In this document: in pieces, positions 60,601-64,000 of the stretch
How positions within the stretch are numbered: position 1 is the first letter of the stretch
Layout: every line of letters begins with the position of its first letter
Assembly: GCF_037975245.1 (NCBI RefSeq)
Contig: NC_092572.1
Location: 1,031,501 to 1,095,500, forward strand
Reading direction: 5' to 3'
DNA from: Apostichopus japonicus
Lineage: Eukaryota > Echinodermata > Holothuroidea > Aspidochirotida > Stichopodidae
DNA length: 64,000 nucleotides
Translations under genes and position numbers: made by a program
Notes under the pieces: model-generated
What the model was told of the DNA's origin: nothing
Seen by the model: only the letters and a program-made list of their open reading frames with translations
Databases searched by the model: none

Positions 60601-62232
60601 TGATTTTTGCGGCTAACAATCATATTTCAGGTCAAGTTAAGCCCACATTTATTTTCAACTACACATCATGCTGACGTAGCATGTCTTTCATTTGAGTTTC
60701 TTAAACATTCTTAAGTTGTAATTGTCTTTGTCACTTTGTTTTTTGTAAATAAGCAATTTACGCCAAAATGGTGTAATTAGGTATATCTATATCAGAATCA
60801 TGAATATTGTTAATAAAAAAAAAACATGTCTCCAGTTGTAGTTAATTTGATACGCATGCGTCCATACCACCACACATAATACGCACATGTAATAATTACA
60901 TCAGGTAAAGCCATAACCAGTCTTGGCTCACACCAACTTCCTATTGTTTATCAAGAACATTTGATGACCTAAATGTTGGCGACTTAGTTCCATTGCGGAT
61001 GTGGAAAGATATGTATATGTTATCTTAAATTATCGTGACTTGTGAGTTTTTTCTTTTCTTTTCTTATCTTTTACAGCAACTTTTATAGTTTCCTTTTTCA
61101 TTTCTTATTAAAGATATGTATAATTGTTAACGCCCTCATCAAGAAAGAAGAGGAAGTGATGTATTTTAGTTTACAGATAAGGTGATTGTCCTTCCGGTTT
61201 GTTGCTAGCGCAAATTCTGGTGAAAGTAGTAACAGAATAAAAAAAAAAAAACGTTAGAATCTGAAGTACGTTTACAACTTTCCTCCTTTAAATTGTATTT
61301 GTATATCTGCAGAGACGATCATTATTTTAAAATTATTTCTACAAGAATAATCCAAATGTTTCATCGTTTTCTTTTGTGTTATCTTAAATCGACAGCAAGT
61401 ATTTGTATTACCGCTTGCAGTGATTAAGAGTATTATAAAGTTCCAAGTGGATGATGTATGATATATTCGAGCACCTGCGAGTTAGGTTACACACACACAC
61501 ACACTCTTTCTCTCTTCCAACACCACCTGCATCATCCAGCAACATTTAAAGGGAACTTACGGAGGGAGTCAATTATACATTTACCTTAACGAAAAAAGAA
61601 ACACTCCAAACTGTTATATGAAACCCATAGCTATGATGTACTGTCATGGAGTGATGTTATACCTCCTTTAAGTTCCTATCAAATTCATGGAAGGTCTTTA
61701 ACCCTTGTCACTTTTGACCTTCAAATTACTCTCTTTTGTTCCCACGGTGTTCAAATAAAGAAATACAATAGAAATTGCTTGATCCATTTTCAGACGTCTA
61801 GCTTACTAGACATTTTTTCAGACAAAGAAAAACATAACCAAAAACTAGGACAACGTTTCGTTTTCTTTCTTACTCGTGATTGTTTCATTCATTGATGAAT
61901 ATTTATGATGATCCGAAGTAGGTAATGTTGAACTATTCATGGATCAGATGCCCATCACGTGTGACTCCAAGCGTTGCAACTTCTTCTGAACAATTTTGAT
62001 TTCACGAAAAGAACCAACAAGTGCTCAAGATCATGTTACGGTCATATAGTTGATACCTATTTGTTTCCAATCAGTTTCTCTAATTTTACAGCGATTACTT
62101 GAACTTTTAATTCTTAGGGAGAAAAATGATCTTGAAATCAGCAACAATTTCTGCTCATTTATTTGCGTGGAGCTTCTTCTCTCCGCTCTCCCATTCATTA
62201 ATTATTGTAAAAGCTATCCTCCCGTTAAAGCT

Positions 62233-62364
<132 letters not shown>

Positions 62365-62908
62365 ATGGTGATATCCAAATTTATTAAAGAAAAAAATTAC
62401 GATATATGTAACACTTATGATTATGGGCCATGAGGTCACAACTAACATATATGTTGACCCAGAAACCCAGTTCGTCGTAGGTTTGTGCTTGAGAATCGAT
62501 GGCACAAAATGTCCTGTTTCTACACAGAGCTTCAACCATCCAGTTTATAAAGGTCATAACATGTCGCTATCATGTTGTATACCGTAATGAGAGTAGTTGT
62601 AGTCTCAACTATGTGAACATACGAACGATGTGTCAACTCTGCCGCACTTTTTTCCCGGTGAGCGACCTTAGACAGTTGTGCATTCAATGACATGGATAAT
62701 AGTTCTACTCTGCATTTCTCGTGCATATGTAAATACTCAAAAAAACATGGTGTGATGAATTGATTCCACAAGGGTATGTAAGTAACGGCTCTCATATAAT
62801 AGATGTATATTTCACTTTCAATCAGGCACTCATATCACGACTTATTGAGATCAATTTTGTTCAGACACATCCAGTAGTTCTTAAGACTAATATCATCATA
62901 TCATCATT

Positions 62909-63958
62909 ATGGTTAAAATCGGACCGTTTCTGTTAATCAGTTTGTGGTTGACGTCTTTTGGTAAGTAAATTAGCCTTTTCAAAATGTCTTAAAACTTTCA
63001 ACAATAAACTACCAAAATTCTTATTATTATCTTTTTTATCATTTTGTTTTCGTAGCTATCAGAGGAAGTATCGTTCCAAAATGTGCTGGAACTTCAGACA
63101 ACATTCAACCAGTACAAACTATCGTATGTAAAGGTCTATACTATGAACCAATTTGCCTCGTTTGCGGTGATAAAGGATCTCACGTGAAATGGCTTTTCGG
63201 GGAAACTTTAGTAGCACAAAGAGGAATCAACTTTGGACATGTAGACAGTGTTGACAAATGCGATGACCAACTCCCATCGATAGGTCTGGCATCATGCTAC
63301 CAGGCAATGTCATATCTGATCAGTTGTAAGCTGGAAAACAGGAATACCAACTTAGCTACATTTAAGCTTGAATGTATAGGACCAGGTAAATATATGACAC
63401 CATGGAATCATTGAATAGTAGGTATACATATATATGTATATGTATATTGACAAATTAAATGCCATTTGTTATAGATTTCTTATTATAACTACCTAGTGCA
63501 GGTTTAATACGTGATTTAGGTTGTAAGTATAAACTTGAAATTATGGAACTTCTCAACAGTCAACTCGTCTTTTGCTGAGTTTGAGGAAAATAAACAGTTT
63601 CCGAATTTATATTAAACTAACAGGTAAATCTTATTGATTTCAGAATTGCTTATCATAGAGAGGAACAGTCTGGAATTTCTTGAAGATAACCTAACTCTTG
63701 TCAATCCCAGTAACGAAATAAACCTGGTCTGTGATTTTCGACAAGTTCTACCACCAGTTACCCTACAATGGTTTGTTGATGGTGAATTATTCGAAACAAA
63801 ACGCTTCACAAAGAAATTCGATCAGCCGAGTTCCTACTCGCTATCATTGGCCATAAATTCGTCGCAAGTCAATAGGTCTATCATCTGTACCAGCTATGGA
63901 AATCGCGCGCCGAACATGAGTCGTTCTATATTTATTTCGAGAAGAAGACAAATATCAG
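62909..63958 (+). CDS. Ig-Ig-TM receptor pseudokinase, copy 3 (partial)
   Basis: Exons 62909-62960, 63056-63385 and 63644-63958 correspond to exons 1-3 of copies 1 and 2, all open and phase-matched. Signal peptide end reads TSF rather than TSC, and the start of Ig 1 differs (IVPKCAGTSDN against NVPNCVVTSDN in copy 1). The window ends before the TM exon, so it is unknown whether this copy is intact. Confidence 0.85.
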
Positions 63959-64000
63959 GTGATTTGTTTTCTTGGTTTTCTTTTTTTCTGTAAACTTCGT

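Overview
The window is nuclear DNA from an animal. Genes are split into short phase-matched exons with GT..AG borders, introns are AT-rich and full of minisatellites, and the protein families (UBA/2H/SH3/histidine-phosphatase, and Ig/TM/tyrosine-kinase-like) are metazoan. A marine deuterostome invertebrate, perhaps an echinoderm, is my guess; the sequence alone does not prove it. No bacterial operon, CRISPR array, tRNA or rRNA gene was recognised.

Region A (about 337 to 31407, plus strand): one long gene, a UBASH3 (TULA/STS) orthologue. I placed 12 confident coding exons plus one tentative first exon. In order they encode the end of a UBA domain, a 2H phosphoesterase-like domain with both H-x-T motifs (HITLC, HVTLAY), an SH3 domain, a linker, and a histidine-phosphatase (phosphoglycerate-mutase-like) domain that keeps RHAER, the second-half Arg, the Glu and the GHASS histidine. 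Assembled length is about 640 residues, near the family's roughly 650; the first half of the UBA domain was not found. Its introns carry more than a dozen tandem arrays with unit lengths from about 14 to about 130 bp. Several of these start at an exon's 5' splice site and repeat it. One array was split by a 5'-truncated, frameshifted Penelope-like retroelement (10314-11710).

Region B (31408 to about 34547): 3' flank of UBASH3, AT-rich, no gene recognised.

Region C (about 34548 to 64000, plus strand): a segmental tandem duplication with period about 12.3-12.7 kb, two full units and the start of a third. Each unit carries one 13-exon gene encoding a signal peptide, two Ig-like domains (one per phase 1-1 exon), a transmembrane segment, a juxtamembrane region and a receptor-tyrosine-kinase-like domain. 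That kinase-like domain lacks the Gly-rich loop, HRD (here HPA), the catalytic-loop Asn (here Lys) and DFG (here DIY), so it is a predicted pseudokinase. Copy 1 (37921-45323) is open throughout. Copy 2 (50597-57603) has a TAA in its main transmembrane exon. Copy 3 (62909 onward) runs off the window after exon 3. Downstream of the main TM exon, copies 1 and 2 carry an additional TM-like exon that ends in a stop codon, which suggests membrane-anchored, kinase-less isoforms.

How the genes might relate: UBASH3 proteins restrain tyrosine-kinase signalling in vertebrate immune cells, and the neighbours are a young family of dead receptor tyrosine kinases with Ig ectodomains. A shared role in receptor signalling or immunity is an inference from adjacency only.
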